64,000 nucleotides of DNA from Marchantia polymorpha subsp. ruderalis. Its lineage: Eukaryota; Streptophyta; Marchantiopsida; Marchantiales; Marchantiaceae. The notes under the pieces are model-generated. The model saw only the letters and a program-made list of their open reading frames with translations, did no database searches and was not told where the DNA came from. The translations under genes were made by a program, and so were the position numbers. Where the stretch lies: contig AP031352.1 in NCBI GenBank assembly GCA_037833965.1, positions 26,910,501 to 26,974,500 of the forward strand, read 5' to 3'. This document shows positions 23,101 to 35,500 of this stretch, piece after piece; the stretch's first letter is position 1; every line of letters starts with the position of its first letter.

Positions 23101-26100
23101 AATCGAAGTGAATGCAGGTGGGGAAGGGGAAGCTACTTGGCGAGGAATAAAACACTGACGCTGAGTCGCTCGTGCTGACGGTGGTCGTGCTTAGAACCAC
23201 TCTACTGTAGGTCGTGTAGGTCTTTCTCTGTTGCAACAATCTTAACTGCGGCACCTGATCTAATTACTGAAGCGGATAATCAAGTTTAAAAAATGCGGGT
23301 CGTGCCTGGTTTTTGCAGTCGAAGAAAAGCGAGCTCCGACCTCATGTAACATTTTTCAGAAACTAGGTCAGATGTTCAGGTGTATTCGCTTGGAATCTAA
23401 AGTTCTTAATCTGCAGAAAGTCGACAAAATGATTACGAAGGGAAACAGAGAAGTTAGATCTTCATACTACAAGAAACTTTGCCAGGCAGCGTGTTGTATG
23501 CAGACGAATTCCGAAACCGAATAAGAGGCCGTCAGAACAGGTCGCACTAGTCGGTGTCATCACCTGATGCAAGCATTCAGATTCAGATTTGAAAATCCAG
23601 TCCCTTAATATCTGATCCCTGTTGAAAGCGACCAGTGTTCTCGTCTAAGACGTAACGCAGTTAAGAAAGTCTACGTTGATATTAAAAAATATTCGACACC
23701 TGGCAATCCCCCGAAGTGTGCCCTACAAACAAAAGTTGAAAGCGTCGCAGTACCATAGCAGGTAGCCTCGATGACTGGGCTCCATGTCGCGATATTCTGT
23801 TCGTTTTATATAAAGTTCAAATCAAAATCCTTTTCCGGCTCAAATTCAAAACGTAGTAATTTTTGGATCTCAAAACAGAAATTAAAATTTAATGTCATTT
23901 CCATCTCAAGTTATATTTTTCTGCCAGTCAAGGAGGAGTTGTTGATGGGATGCATCGTTAATGAACAACCCATGACTGAAGAGTAACAGAGGTTGATCTC
24001 AATCGGATGCATGAATTTCTTTACCCCTAGATCCAGTTCCATACTATTAGGTAGATGTATCGTATCAGGATTTTGTTTTCTAAATCAACAAGGAGGCTAC
24101 TAAATAATTTCGAATACCTTCATTTACCTCGGGGTCATTGAGTTCGGATTTATCATTGTTGATCAGGTAACGCTGTGTATACTTACGTCCAATGAGTGGC
24201 CACTGTAGGTAAATGCTTTCACAGTACTTCCCATCTGAAACTAGAGTGCACACCTGGAGTTCAGTTAGGCTGCGAGTAGATAAGTTTCGGACCGCAGCCC
24301 CTCGATTTAGGCTGACTCGCACAGACAATGAAATTTCTTTCAAAATGAATTTGAACATAGGAATCTCTTATTTTAACAAGTCGTCTGTTAAGATTCACAT
24401 AGATTCACATTCAACTCTTGATGACTGAAGTGACACGCATGCGGATCGTGTGAGGGTCCCCTTTGACTTACATTCCTTCCCATTTGTAGATGAGTGTGAA
24501 GCAAGGCAAGTCAATGGGATCGTCGGGCATAGAGTTGCACGCTGTCATCTGCAACTTTTTAAACATTTGAATCCCCGAGCTCCAAAGAAATCCTCGGAAG
24601 TTGAATAAGAGGCAAGACAAAAAGCAGCGACACAAGCCTACTAACAGGAAGAATCACGTGTCGGCACACACGAGCACTTGCAAACCCCTTCCCCAGAGTT
24701 GTGGACCAAGCCGATGGACTCCATGTCATCGCCATTTGAACGTGTGCTATAAAGCACGATAAATTGTGCATGACGAGCATAATGAGCAACTGGATTGAGG
24801 TGATCAGAGCTCTCACTCACGGTCTCGTATACATGGGCTGGGGCGCTTTGACACGACAGCAGCACGGATTTGGTTTCATCTTAAATGTTAGTGATCAGGT
24901 GGTTTGCCATTTCTATTTCAGTAGGATGTCCGAGAACAGGTGTCTGAATTTTGAAGTCTGAATTTGCTTCAGGAAAGGGCTTCAACATTGAGAGAAAGTC
25001 CAGGTGGCCCGGCACGAGTTTGAAAGGATAATGCTAAAAAACGAAAGGAAGTGCATGCGTAAGTCTGACCATGAAGTCATTTAAGGTCCTTCGCTTTCAT
25101 AGAGCAGACTGTACTGGTCTCCTCTCTGCCGCTAAAACGTACTCTCATGAACGGTTTCCAGTAGCTGCAGCCTTCAGTGCCTGCTATAAGTGGAAGGCTG
25201 CATATGAATCAGTAATTTCTGCAACTCTAGTCTTCCCACTGCCAGCTTTGAATCCAGAATCCCTCAAGGTTGGATGGTGGGGGTTCGGGAAACTGACTAG
25301 ACTAGCCTCATCATATTATACATTTGAGTATATAGTACCGATACCTGTTGCTTTCTTCGTAGGACAGGACGATGAATGATCTGCTTCTGTCCATGGACGA
25401 GAAATGGTCCAAGAGAAAAAAGGTTTGTTCGGATGCGAGCCTGCAGATCTGCCGAGACTGGTTGCTCGCTAATTTGTTATCACCTAGCAATCTCAACTCA
25501 ACCGAGCAAGCCCTTGGTGACACGTACGCATCAGAGCTGGAACTGCAATTCAGACTGCGATTGTGGCAGCCTGCGACAAAAGTAGTACATTCGTACATTG
25601 CAGCTCCAGCTGGAGTTGTAGAGGATGGTTAGACAAGACTAAGACCAGTGGTGCTGTCCATTCAGCTAGTGGATCTCCTGTATGCTGGGAAGTGTTCAGT
25701 CGGCTGCGATCAAAATCACCAGGGAAAGATTTAGACCTGCAAAAGCGGTCGGTCAGTGAGCTCCGAAATCATAGACGGCGATGATTTCTGCGATTTTCAA
25801 TCATAGCTGTACGTTATCCGAAATCATCGACGTCCTAATTGCGATCGGTCCAAAACTCTGAGAGTGAGGACGGGCCCTTCAGTGTTGGGGGAGCTGCATA
25901 AAGGTTACGGGCTAATGCGAACTGGATGCGAGGACCGGACCCGGACCCGGTACCGCGGTACTGACTTGACATCGGGCTCAGTCATCCACGCTGGCACATC
26001 CGATCTCACCATAGACGTCCACGTCGGCTAGTTCGTCCATCCGTGGCACACAGCCTACGACTTCACTCTCCACTGCCAGAACTGCAACAACGGCTTTCAC

Positions 26101-27100
26101 ACTCAGCCCCATAGACTGCGACGAGGGCATTCAGAGATAATTGTGTCAGTGGAATGTTTGTGAGATCGTTCATTCACTGCATTCTTATTAGTCCCAGATC
26201 CAACTACTGATTCAAAAAGGAGGCCTATACTCGAATTGACAGTGGGCAACAGCGTGCAGCTGGTCGAGAGAGTCGTTGATCTTTGAAGTGAAAACAACGC
26301 CGTTCAATGCCGAGATCGTCGATTCGTCGGCTGGTTATGGCAGTTGAGACAGTCGCGGACTAATATTCCTCCCGTTGACTGATCGAGCTGCATCCACGGC
26401 AATCGCATTCCGCAATGAGCTCGCAAGGAGAAGCCCGTAATCGCAAGTATCGTCAGTCGAGTGCGCCACGGAGAAGGACCGTCGTTCTTATCCTTCGATA
26501 CTTCAGCCAATGCTCACAGAGATTTGTAGCAAACGTTTGCTCGGGCAGATTTGAATAATTGTTTTCCGTCCAAACGATCCGTTCGAGCGATTCAGGGCCG
26601 CGGAGGATGTCGTTCTCAAGGAAGAGATCAGTCGAACATGGAGTTTTTCAACCGATACTTTTCAACTGACTAGAGAACCGATGTCCATGCCCGATGGAGG
26701 AATGAGTCGCACAAAACATTCCGATGCAACGTCACCCGGGCCTCCCTGGATTTGATCGTTTGATGCCCACGTTCGAGTCTATTGCAGATTTGTTGAACCT
26801 ACTAAGGTCGAGAACCCATCACCACGACTGAGTTTAGAGCTCAGCACGGCGGAGAAGTTCATCACAGATCGACCTCGTCAGTTGGTTGGTTCCGGGGGTG
26901 GTGGAAAGTAGAAGTCGACGAGCACTGAGTGAGATACACATTCCTGTATCCAATTTTGTCTCGTGTCTAAGAACATTCATTCTCAAAGAAGCTGTGTTCT
27001 GTAAATCTTGGAAGGCAAATCTGTTCTCTTTTCTTGAAAAGAGACTCGAGGTGTGGTGAGACGAGGCACAGCAGTGAGGCAAAAGGACGTTGATAGTTAC
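20150..27100. other. Long gene-poor intergenic region
   Basis: From 20.4 to 21.2 kb the DNA is A+T-rich with no ORF. From 21.2 to 27.1 kb composition is balanced and short ORFs occur on both strands, for example at 21246-21527 (minus), 21897-22208 (plus) and 25372-25632 (plus). None shows a known domain, coherent exon structure or splice-supported extension. It may contain lineage-specific transcripts or decayed genes, but I cannot support any. Confidence 0.4.
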
Positions 27101-27101
27101 G

Positions 27102-27635
27102 ATGGCGTGCTTGGATACGAGAGACAAAGTGTACAGCAGTGAAGACTTCGGATGTCACCGGTACATACTATCGTTTGAGACCCTGAGGCTGATCTGGTCT
27201 CATCAGCAACTGGAACCTATTCTCACAGCGAATTGCTGGGAACCAGTGTCTGTGTGCAAATTCAAAGGCTGGAGAGAGTACCACTATTACAAGCCCAAAA
27301 TGTCGTCGTCCGAGGAAAGTGTAATTCTAAGAAAGGTGAGACTGCCGGAACCGATCGAAGATGCACCGAAGAAGGATATTTTGAAGCTGGTCAGAAGAGT
27401 GAATGAGATGGCGAAGAAGAACATTCTGTGCGCTTGGATTCATAGAGGCCCGAGGATTGCGCCCCTCCTCAAGCCAGGAACTACTCCTCACAAGAAGATG
27501 AGGAGCAAACCAAAACCTGGCAGTGGCAAGAGTATGACCCACAACAGCTCTGACGTCGAAGATTCTTACGGCGAATGGCTGTCGGTTTCGGTCCACAGTT
27601 ATTTTGGTATTGGCAAGCATTCCAGAATATGCTGA
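27102..27635 (+). CDS. Uncharacterised basic ORF (177 aa), possible gene or exon
   Basis: This is the longest ATG-started ORF in the 12-kb interval between the mutase and RUNKEL. The second half, from the internal ATG at 27300 in an AAAATGTCG context, looks protein-like. It has the acidic start SSSEES, the helix-like PKKDILKLVRRVNEMAKKN, then a Lys/Pro/Gly-rich basic tail (HKKMRSKPKPGSGK). Lysines there are predominantly AAG, as in the verified genes nearby. I recognise no domain. It has no membrane segment or signal peptide. It could be a lineage-specific gene, an exon of a larger gene, or chance. Confidence 0.3.
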   Translation: MACLDTRDKVYSSEDFGCHRYILSFETLRLIWSHQQLEPILTANCWEPVSVCKFKGWREYHYYKPKMSSSEESVILRKVRLPEPIEDAPKKDILKLVRRVNEMAKKNILCAWIHRGPRIAPLLKPGTTPHKKMRSKPKPGSGKSMTHNSSDVEDSYGEWLSVSVHSYFGIGKHSRIC

Positions 27636-27639
27636 AGCA

Positions 27640-30600
27640 GAAGCATCGTCATCACAGTGGTTGCAAACAAAATACATGCACATTTGATGTGCAGCTCGGA
27701 GTGTTGTAGTGACGTGTTCTGTTCGTTTTTTCTCTCGACATCCTGCCAAGAGGAATGTCAAGTTTGGCACATTTGTATCCAAACACTAAAAAAGTACATT
27801 CCTCTTGTGGTTCGACAAATGAATGCTACCGAAAATGGAAGTGGATTTAACTTGGACGTCAAGTTACCTATGCCCTTGTTCGACTTCCTTCGATCCAAGG
27901 CGATGCGATGTATAATATATATACATCGCACAGGTCATCTGCTGAAATAGCTTAGATTCGTATAAAATATTTCTCCGATGCCAGAAGTGTTTGATCACTT
28001 CTGTATGTTGCATACCACTGTACTGAAATTTACTGCTCAGTCACAACAGTTGGATCACTGGTTGATACAAGACCATGCCTTCCACGTGGGCTGATGATCT
28101 GAGCATCGATGTTGTCTACTATTGTGGTTTAAGACATCGGATCAGGCCTGATCCGATGATCATATATTGTAGGCTTGATTCAAGTTTGGGCTTCAATTCT
28201 CTCCGTGCTTGTTACTTTTAGATTGAAGATCTCTGTCGATCCCTCGTGAATATGTGGACCCTAAACCTTCGCTTTGATGAAGACTCCATTTGTTCTTGTT
28301 CATTTGAAACTCTGAATCGTTTCTGATGCTGGCCTCCAATTTCCTCGTGAAATACTTTTCGGAGATACATCAACACTAGGATACCCTGTCTCAGAATGTC
28401 CCAAGCTTAAGGAAAATTCGTAAAAAGTTTTATCATCAAAACTTATGTGCCCATGAGTTTTGATTCACACAACCATGTCTTTAATTAAAGACAGGTTTTG
28501 TGTACTACACACATATCAACGCTAACTACAAACGAACCTGTTCCAAGTAGTTTCATCCATTAAGAGAGGCGAGAGTAGTGCTAACTGGTTTCTAATGACA
28601 AAGATAATAGGATTTTTTTATTAATGTTGTGATTGCACGTTAAGTGATATTGTGTTTATGTAAAAATATGGTGTAAACAGCACTTTCTCCCTCGAAAGAA
28701 GATTAGTCCATGATTTTGGGCACTTATTTTTTCCAAGATATAAATCCTAAATGAGTTGTATTGCATAAAATTGTTTTCTAGTCATATCTCATGTGATCCA
28801 TTACTAGACAGCGTGAAGAGACTTGTGTCTCGAGCCTCGTCTTTTGTATGGTAGTTCGCCGATTCAAAATATATAAAATCTATTGTGTTAGTTCTTTTTT
28901 CACAGGAGAGAGAGATCTTGTTTTAAAATACGCCGTCTATAAATGATAGAGATATACTTCGAAACCGCTCATATGTTTCATGATGCTTAAGTATTCTATA
29001 ATCCATTGAAATACCCTAATGACTACTGTTCTATTTCTGTCAAAATGGTTTTACTTACTTCTCATAGACCCATTCATCTTCAGTTGGAGCTTCTGAAAAA
29101 TATTTTATATTTTTTACGGACTGTTTGTGCAAGTAGTGTATAAGTTATTTGTCTCACACTACCTAGTACACATACACTACATTTTCCTTTATTCTGAGAT
29201 TAGCATATGTCAACTTAATTATTTTTGGTAGATTCAAATACTTCTTTTGCATAAGTTTATTTCACCGAAATTTGGACCTTAATTACGTAATTTATATATG
29301 AGTATTGTGGTTGTCTTGGATGACATTGTAAAACAAAAGACTACCTTTGAGCATGTGATGTGAGATTGTGCATGAAAGCATATATCTTTGTCAAATTTGT
29401 GTGTATGAAAGGTAACCTTAAAATAAAGCACAACTAAAGTAAACATAATCATAGATAGCTTGGAGAAATACTGAATGTTCAGCCACCAAATTTAATATTA
29501 GATCTTCTTTGGAGGGGCTTGTTCTCCTATCATTTTCATCCATGTACATTTGTGAGTGCTATGCGACTTGTAAAAATCTAGCATTGAAGAACATCATAAA
29601 ATCCAAGGATTAAAACATAAACTTAACTTAAACTATAATTACTACTTGGCTTGCTGTTAGAAGTGATTTCAATATTTCTCCAATATCTTTTGAGGTGAAG
29701 TTTAGCTAAAATAGCCATTCATATTTTAAAATTTATATTTGTTTTAAACGCAGTATTTGATCATTAGATATTAAAAAAAATAAAATTGAAAAATGAAAGC
29801 ATTATTTTAAAATATACTCATAATAAAAAAAAATACAATAAAAGTAGTAAATATATTTTTGAGCAATTACCGCTTTATGAAATTATTTTAATAATTTATT
29901 GATGTACTAACTTTTAGAATTTGAAATTTAAAAAGTGCTAACTTTTTGTACAACATATATTAAAACGAACAATGTCATACAATCAAATTTCAGGATAACG
30001 CATGTTTTCTTTTTTTTCAATAACAGACAAAAAAATTGTTGGAGTATGGTAATATATTTGAAAACATTACGTATTTTTCATGTCTTCATATTATGCTCAA
30101 TGCTAATGTCTTTGATGGTATTGTGTTTAATTTATATTGCTTAAAAATGATGAATATTTTATATATACATATGAATTTTATGAATTTTATAAATAATATT
30201 TATTTATTGAGCTTCATTTTGATTTTCAAACTATATATTAACCATTCATCCTCATGTACATCATACATGTATGTATAACACTTAACATATAAAGTGTAAG
30301 TAGACTGTAATAAGCCATATGTCTATGCATGACATCACCCTAAATTTGACTGAACATAATATAACAGTATTATATTAAAAAATGTTTAAACTTAGCTCAA
30401 ATCATCTACCCACATAGACACAACATGTGATGTTACATAATTTTTAATGACTTAGTTGAAAAATATGTTTAAAAAAATAATAGTATTATTTTTTTATTTC
30501 ATCTACGCTTTTATCACAAAAATAAACGCTTGATGAAATGATCTTGAGTAATGTTTTCAAACTGAAAAAATGAATACATACACATACTTTGCTCTTTGTT

Positions 30601-31860
30601 TATATGTGAAAGTATTTATGATTAATAACAAAATGCATTGATTGAATTGCAAAGTGGTATCATTTTTCAAGTATATGTATGATAACTTGTCAAGTTTCTA
30701 GTGTATGAATGCAAAATATGAGATTAATCTTGACATGAGTATTATCATAAAATATTTCATTTTAAATTAATTTTAATTATTTTGTGTACTTTTGGCTACC
30801 AAATTTACTAAAACAATATTTATTGTAAACTTTACACTCTTTTGTAATGCATTTCATCTTAATCTCATGTATAACTGTATTCTGTTCGGCTTTGGAAGTA
30901 ACTAACCTTGTCGATATAGTTTGATTTTTTACTCACATATATTAACTGAAATAAATAAATAAAGAAATAACTAAGTATTGTCTTTATAATGGTAATGCTA
31001 ATATATTTATGTGCAACTATATCATCACATACTAATTGAAAAAAAATTGATTTTTTTATTCACATTTTTTACTTTTTTTGTAAAGACAAGTTCAAATCTT
31101 GATGTAATCCATTCCATATTACATTTGAACATTACATGTGTGTTATCCAAATATGTGAATCTTTCTCGATTCAAAAAATAGATTTTAGCTATTCATGATG
31201 AAATTTGATATAAGATGTTTGCTATTGCATGCGATGATGAAGTGTTGGTATGTCTAGTGGTTCATTCAGTTGTTCTTTACCACTAAATGTGGTTAAGAAA
31301 TACTAGGTTTACGTTTCTTACACATGTGTGAAAGAACGTACAATTATCTCAATGGATTGATTTTTTTGTGTGGTTATATGTAGTGAGTAAAGCTTCACTA
31401 AAAATTTATCCGAGTTTTGCTATAGATAGAGAGTTTATTTTATTGCTTTTTTAGCTTTCATGTTATGTAAAGGTATCAATATGAAGTGAAAAGTTGAAGA
31501 ATAGATGAATCAGCATAGTTATGGTGAAAATGATTTGGATTGTATTTAGAATATTGTATAGTTTCTACAATTCCATTGCTTTATAAAAAATATTGTGCAT
31601 CATAGATAAGAGATGCTCTACATAATCTATTGTATAGATTAAATTTAGGTAATGTGTAGCCAATGTTATACATTAAGCATAAGTTTGACTTATAAATAGA
31701 AATCTTATTGGAATATATATTTGAACTAACATATTAAGCATAACATTAAGTATGTTCCATTATGATGTTATTAGTATCTACTCACATTTATATACATTCG
31801 GTTTATCCACATGCTTGAACCTGTCTGCAAATATTTGTTGCAATAATTTTGGTATTTTAT
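27640..31860. other. A+T-rich gene-free block
   Basis: Composition becomes strongly A+T-rich from about 28.6 kb to 31.86 kb, with homopolymer runs and no ORF worth noting. A perfect 16-bp palindrome GTCTTTAATTAAAGAC lies at 28477-28492, inside a longer imperfect inverted repeat (28468-28502). No transposon protein fragment is recognisable. The block ends sharply at the GC-rich RUNKEL promoter. Confidence 0.55.
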
Positions 31861-31869
31861 TATTTACTT

Positions 31870-32562
31870 AACAGAGTAAATGAAATCTGCATCCCGATTC
31901 GAGGGAATAGAGAGAAATTGATTTCTTGCCATATTTGCTTTTAGAGGAGTCAATAGTTGGAACGAGGTCCGCAAGTTCGAAACATTCGAAGGAGCAATAT
32001 GAAAATACAAAACGGGAAACGGAAATCGGAACTTGCCGGTAGACGTCACAAGGAAACAAAAGTAGACTTTCCCGAGGAATAGCCAGTAAACAATGTACAA
32101 ACAAAGCCCTCCCGCGCAAAACATTTGAAGGAGAGCAGTCGACTTCAGGCGCTACAGCGACCAGCGCGATGGCCCCATGAATCGATGATTCATCGTCCGC
32201 TTCCTCGACAGATGCGTGCTGCGCGTGTTCTCGCGTCGGCAATTCCCAGCTTCGATCGACGCTCGTCTCCATCTTTCTCTGCGCTCTCTCTCGCCTTGCG
32301 CGCACCGCTCTGCTCGCGCTTCTGTGGAGAAGTGACTTCGTCTCCTCCTCCTCCTCCTCTTCTTCGTCTTCCTCCTCTTCTGTGACTCTTTGCGGAGTGC
32401 CAGCAGCGTCTTGTCCCGCCCGGACGTATGAGATTTCCACTCGCCAGTGATATCCTGTTCCACCCGCCTGAACATTGTTCTGATTGAGGGAGCGGAGCGA
32501 TTGCGGTTTAAGGCTAGTTCGTATTTCAAGTTTGCGCACCGCTTTCCCCAAAATCGCCTCTT
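31870..32562 (+). promoter_or_regulatory. RUNKEL promoter and 5' leader region
   Basis: This GC-rich stretch directly upstream of the RUNKEL ATG contains a strong C/T-rich tract (32339-32382), as often found in plant 5' leaders. Two AACGG pentamers lie at 32011-32015 and 32018-32022. AACGG is the core of the mitosis-specific activator element bound by three-repeat MYB factors, which would suit a cytokinesis gene, but the motif is short. An acidic-repeat ORF on the opposite strand is a by-product of the C/T tract. Confidence 0.4.
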
Positions 32563-35500
32563 ATGAATCAGTATCATATATATGAGGCGATCGGGCGTGG
32601 TAAACATTCGGTGAGTACATTGCAGTGTTTGATTCAGCGTGTTTTTTCCTTCCTAGGTCATGAGCAGCTGGATTTTGAGACATCAGGACATTCGGACAAT
32701 GTAGCCTGTCTTTGTGCTTAGCTTGTGATTTAGCACAAGTCCATGTCAGTTGCTGGTTGATTCGTGCGGGGAAGAACTAAGTAATGTTAGAGAGTAAATT
32801 TGGACACTACCAGCCTTCCTATTCTGGTTGTTCAAGTGTTGCTCCTTCCCAATAATTTCGATGCTCTGATTTTGGATGACTGGGGCAAGGAACAGTGCTC
32901 TACTTCCGACCTCAGTCGCCTCCGGGAACCTAGGTGTCAAATCGGGTATGGGAAAGCTTATCGCAGTTGTACAGAAGACCGTCGTCTCCTAACGAATGAG
33001 TGTTTCTGCACACGATTCAGCGTCAGGTTTAGCTAACTGTCTTTTGCTTCATTCAGACTGTGTACAAAGGGAGGAAGAAGAAGTCGATTGAATACTACGC
33101 TATCAAAAGCGTAGAGAAAGCCCAGAAGACCAGAGTTTTACAAGAGGTGAATTACCTTCTCGCTTGGTAGGTTCTGAATCAGAAAAAAGCGCACTGCGAT
33201 GCCTGAGGATCAAGTATTGAAATTCTGCTTAGTAGTCAGTCCCATGACCCAATGCATAATTATCTGCTTCGATTCAAAAAAGTTGAATGTGTGAGAATGT
33301 TAAGAAGGGCTCGCGTGGAAGTCGTTGTTGAACCTCTGAACTCACGAATGGCACCTGTTGCAACGCAGGTCAGGACACTCCACTCGCTTGACCACCACAA
33401 TGTTCTCAAGTTTTATGCCTGGTGCGGATGAATTTTTGGGATTGAATTCTCGTTTTTGATGAAAGTGTCTGCTTGCTGGAATTTAGCAACATGCAATGAT
33501 GTACAGTAGCTTGATTGCTTATTGTCGGCGCATTCTACGCTATAATCAACAACATCCCCTTTTGGGATTCGAACTGTAGGTTGGATTCAACGATACAGTG
33601 GGCAACGATCATAATGCCATGTTCCGCCTGAATGGTCTGTCGCATGTGAGCTGCCTGGTAGGCACATCTCCAAATGTATGAGTAATTTTTTTCTTGGGCA
33701 TGGCAGGTATGAGACGTCTGCTCATCTATGGCTGGTCCTGGAGTACTGCGTAGGTGGTGATCTTCTCACCTTGCTCCGACAGGTAATTGCCATCCGCAAC
33801 GCAAATGAATATTTGATTCAACGAGGAGACCTGTCTCCTAAAGTTATCGTGGAAGACTCTGTAAATTCACCTTGCACATTGAGTAGATTCTTGTATATGT
33901 GAATGTCTGCTTTGGTGGTACACAATGCTCTGTTCTGACTACGCATGATCGAAGACAAAGAGTGAGTGGTGTGTACTCTATAACTTGTTACTACGGAAGG
34001 GTAGCTCCGACTGGATCCAATTTAATCGGTTTATCTCGTGGCACTCATTTTGGAAAATGATTTCTTGTAACGCAAGTTGAAGCCGAGACTGATCAAAAGC
34101 GACATGTGATTTTCTCTTTCTCTTAGAAAGTCTCGTTATTGACGAGTACATAATGTCTGTCTTGGAACAGGACACACGGCTACCAGAGGAGTCAATCCAT
34201 GACTTTGCAAGGGACCTTGTCCAGGCATTGCAGTAAGTAAATTTTAAGTAATGACGCTGAAAAAATGTGAGCAGTAGATCTCTTGTCGACGCCGAACTTA
34301 GTCTCAATCTTCTTACTTGTGGAGTCCAAAGAGGCTGCGGCATGTCCTGCGAGAAACTCGCATGATAATGCCAAAGCTGATGTCATTTAGTACGTGGGTT
34401 GTATCTGAAGTGAACAATGCTGACGCTGACACTGCCCTTTCTTTCTCTCAACTGAACGGATAAGGTTTATGCTCTGTTAACTCTGATACTGATTTTCCAT
34501 GTTAGATTTCTACACTCGAAAGGAGTAATCTACTGCGATTTAAAGCCTTCCAACATCCTGCTGGATGAAAATGGTCGTTTGAAGGTGCGACTTTCTCTCT
34601 GCTCTATCAGTCTCCCTTCATGTACTTCCTGATTTAACATTCAGTACTTACGTTATATGAGCTGCATTAACTCACGATTAAGTTTGTTATCCATGCAGCT
34701 TTGTGATTTTGGATTGGCAAGGCGACTTGGTGATATCTCGAAGAGCTCAGTACAACAGGTAGGGTTGAGTGTTGCTTGGTTAAACGAGGAATTGTAAAGC
34801 TGCAGTAACTGGGTTTGTTTGTTATATTGGATTGAAGTCCAAGATCTATTTCTGTATGTACAAAAGTTGGTTGTAAAATGAAATTGTAGTCGTCCTGATC
34901 GAACTTTGTTTTTTGAAGCAGCTTCCACAGGCGAAACGAGGGACTCCGTGTTACATGGCACCGGAGCTTTTTCAGGAAGGAGGGGTACATTCGTTTGGTT
35001 CAGACTTATGGGCTCTTGGTTGTGTTATGTACGAGTGCTTTTCTGGAAGGCCCCCATTTGTGTCTAATAGTTTCACACAATTAGTCAATTCGATATTGAC
35101 CGATTCTCCGCCTCCACTTCGGGGTAATCCAACAAGTGAGTTTCAGAATCTTGTAGGCCGCCTCCTTGTAAAAGACCCTGCAAAAAGATTACAATGGGCA
35201 GAACTCCGGGAGCATCCTTTCTGGCGAACGAAGATTCAAACTGTTCCACTTCCCCCTCAACCTGCGTTGGCTAATTTTCTTCGTATGGCACAGAAATCTG
35301 GGTCCCCTAGGAGCGATTCAGCTGCTTCCAGAAACGCTCTACCTGATATAACTCCGAGTCCTGATAAAAGATCGTTACGAGACAAGAGTTCCAAACTGTC
35401 AGATTCTTCTGCAGGGAAGAGGGGTGCTAGTCAGACCGCTTGCCTCGGTGATGGACGTTCTGAGGATGCTGGATCTGTCGAAAATGCTCCTAGTTCAGAA

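Noticed and set aside
31868..32551. 227-codon minus-strand frame with a long Glu run
   Set aside because: It starts on a TTG, and its acidic run is only the reverse complement of the C/T-rich leader upstream of RUNKEL. It has no domain or splice support.
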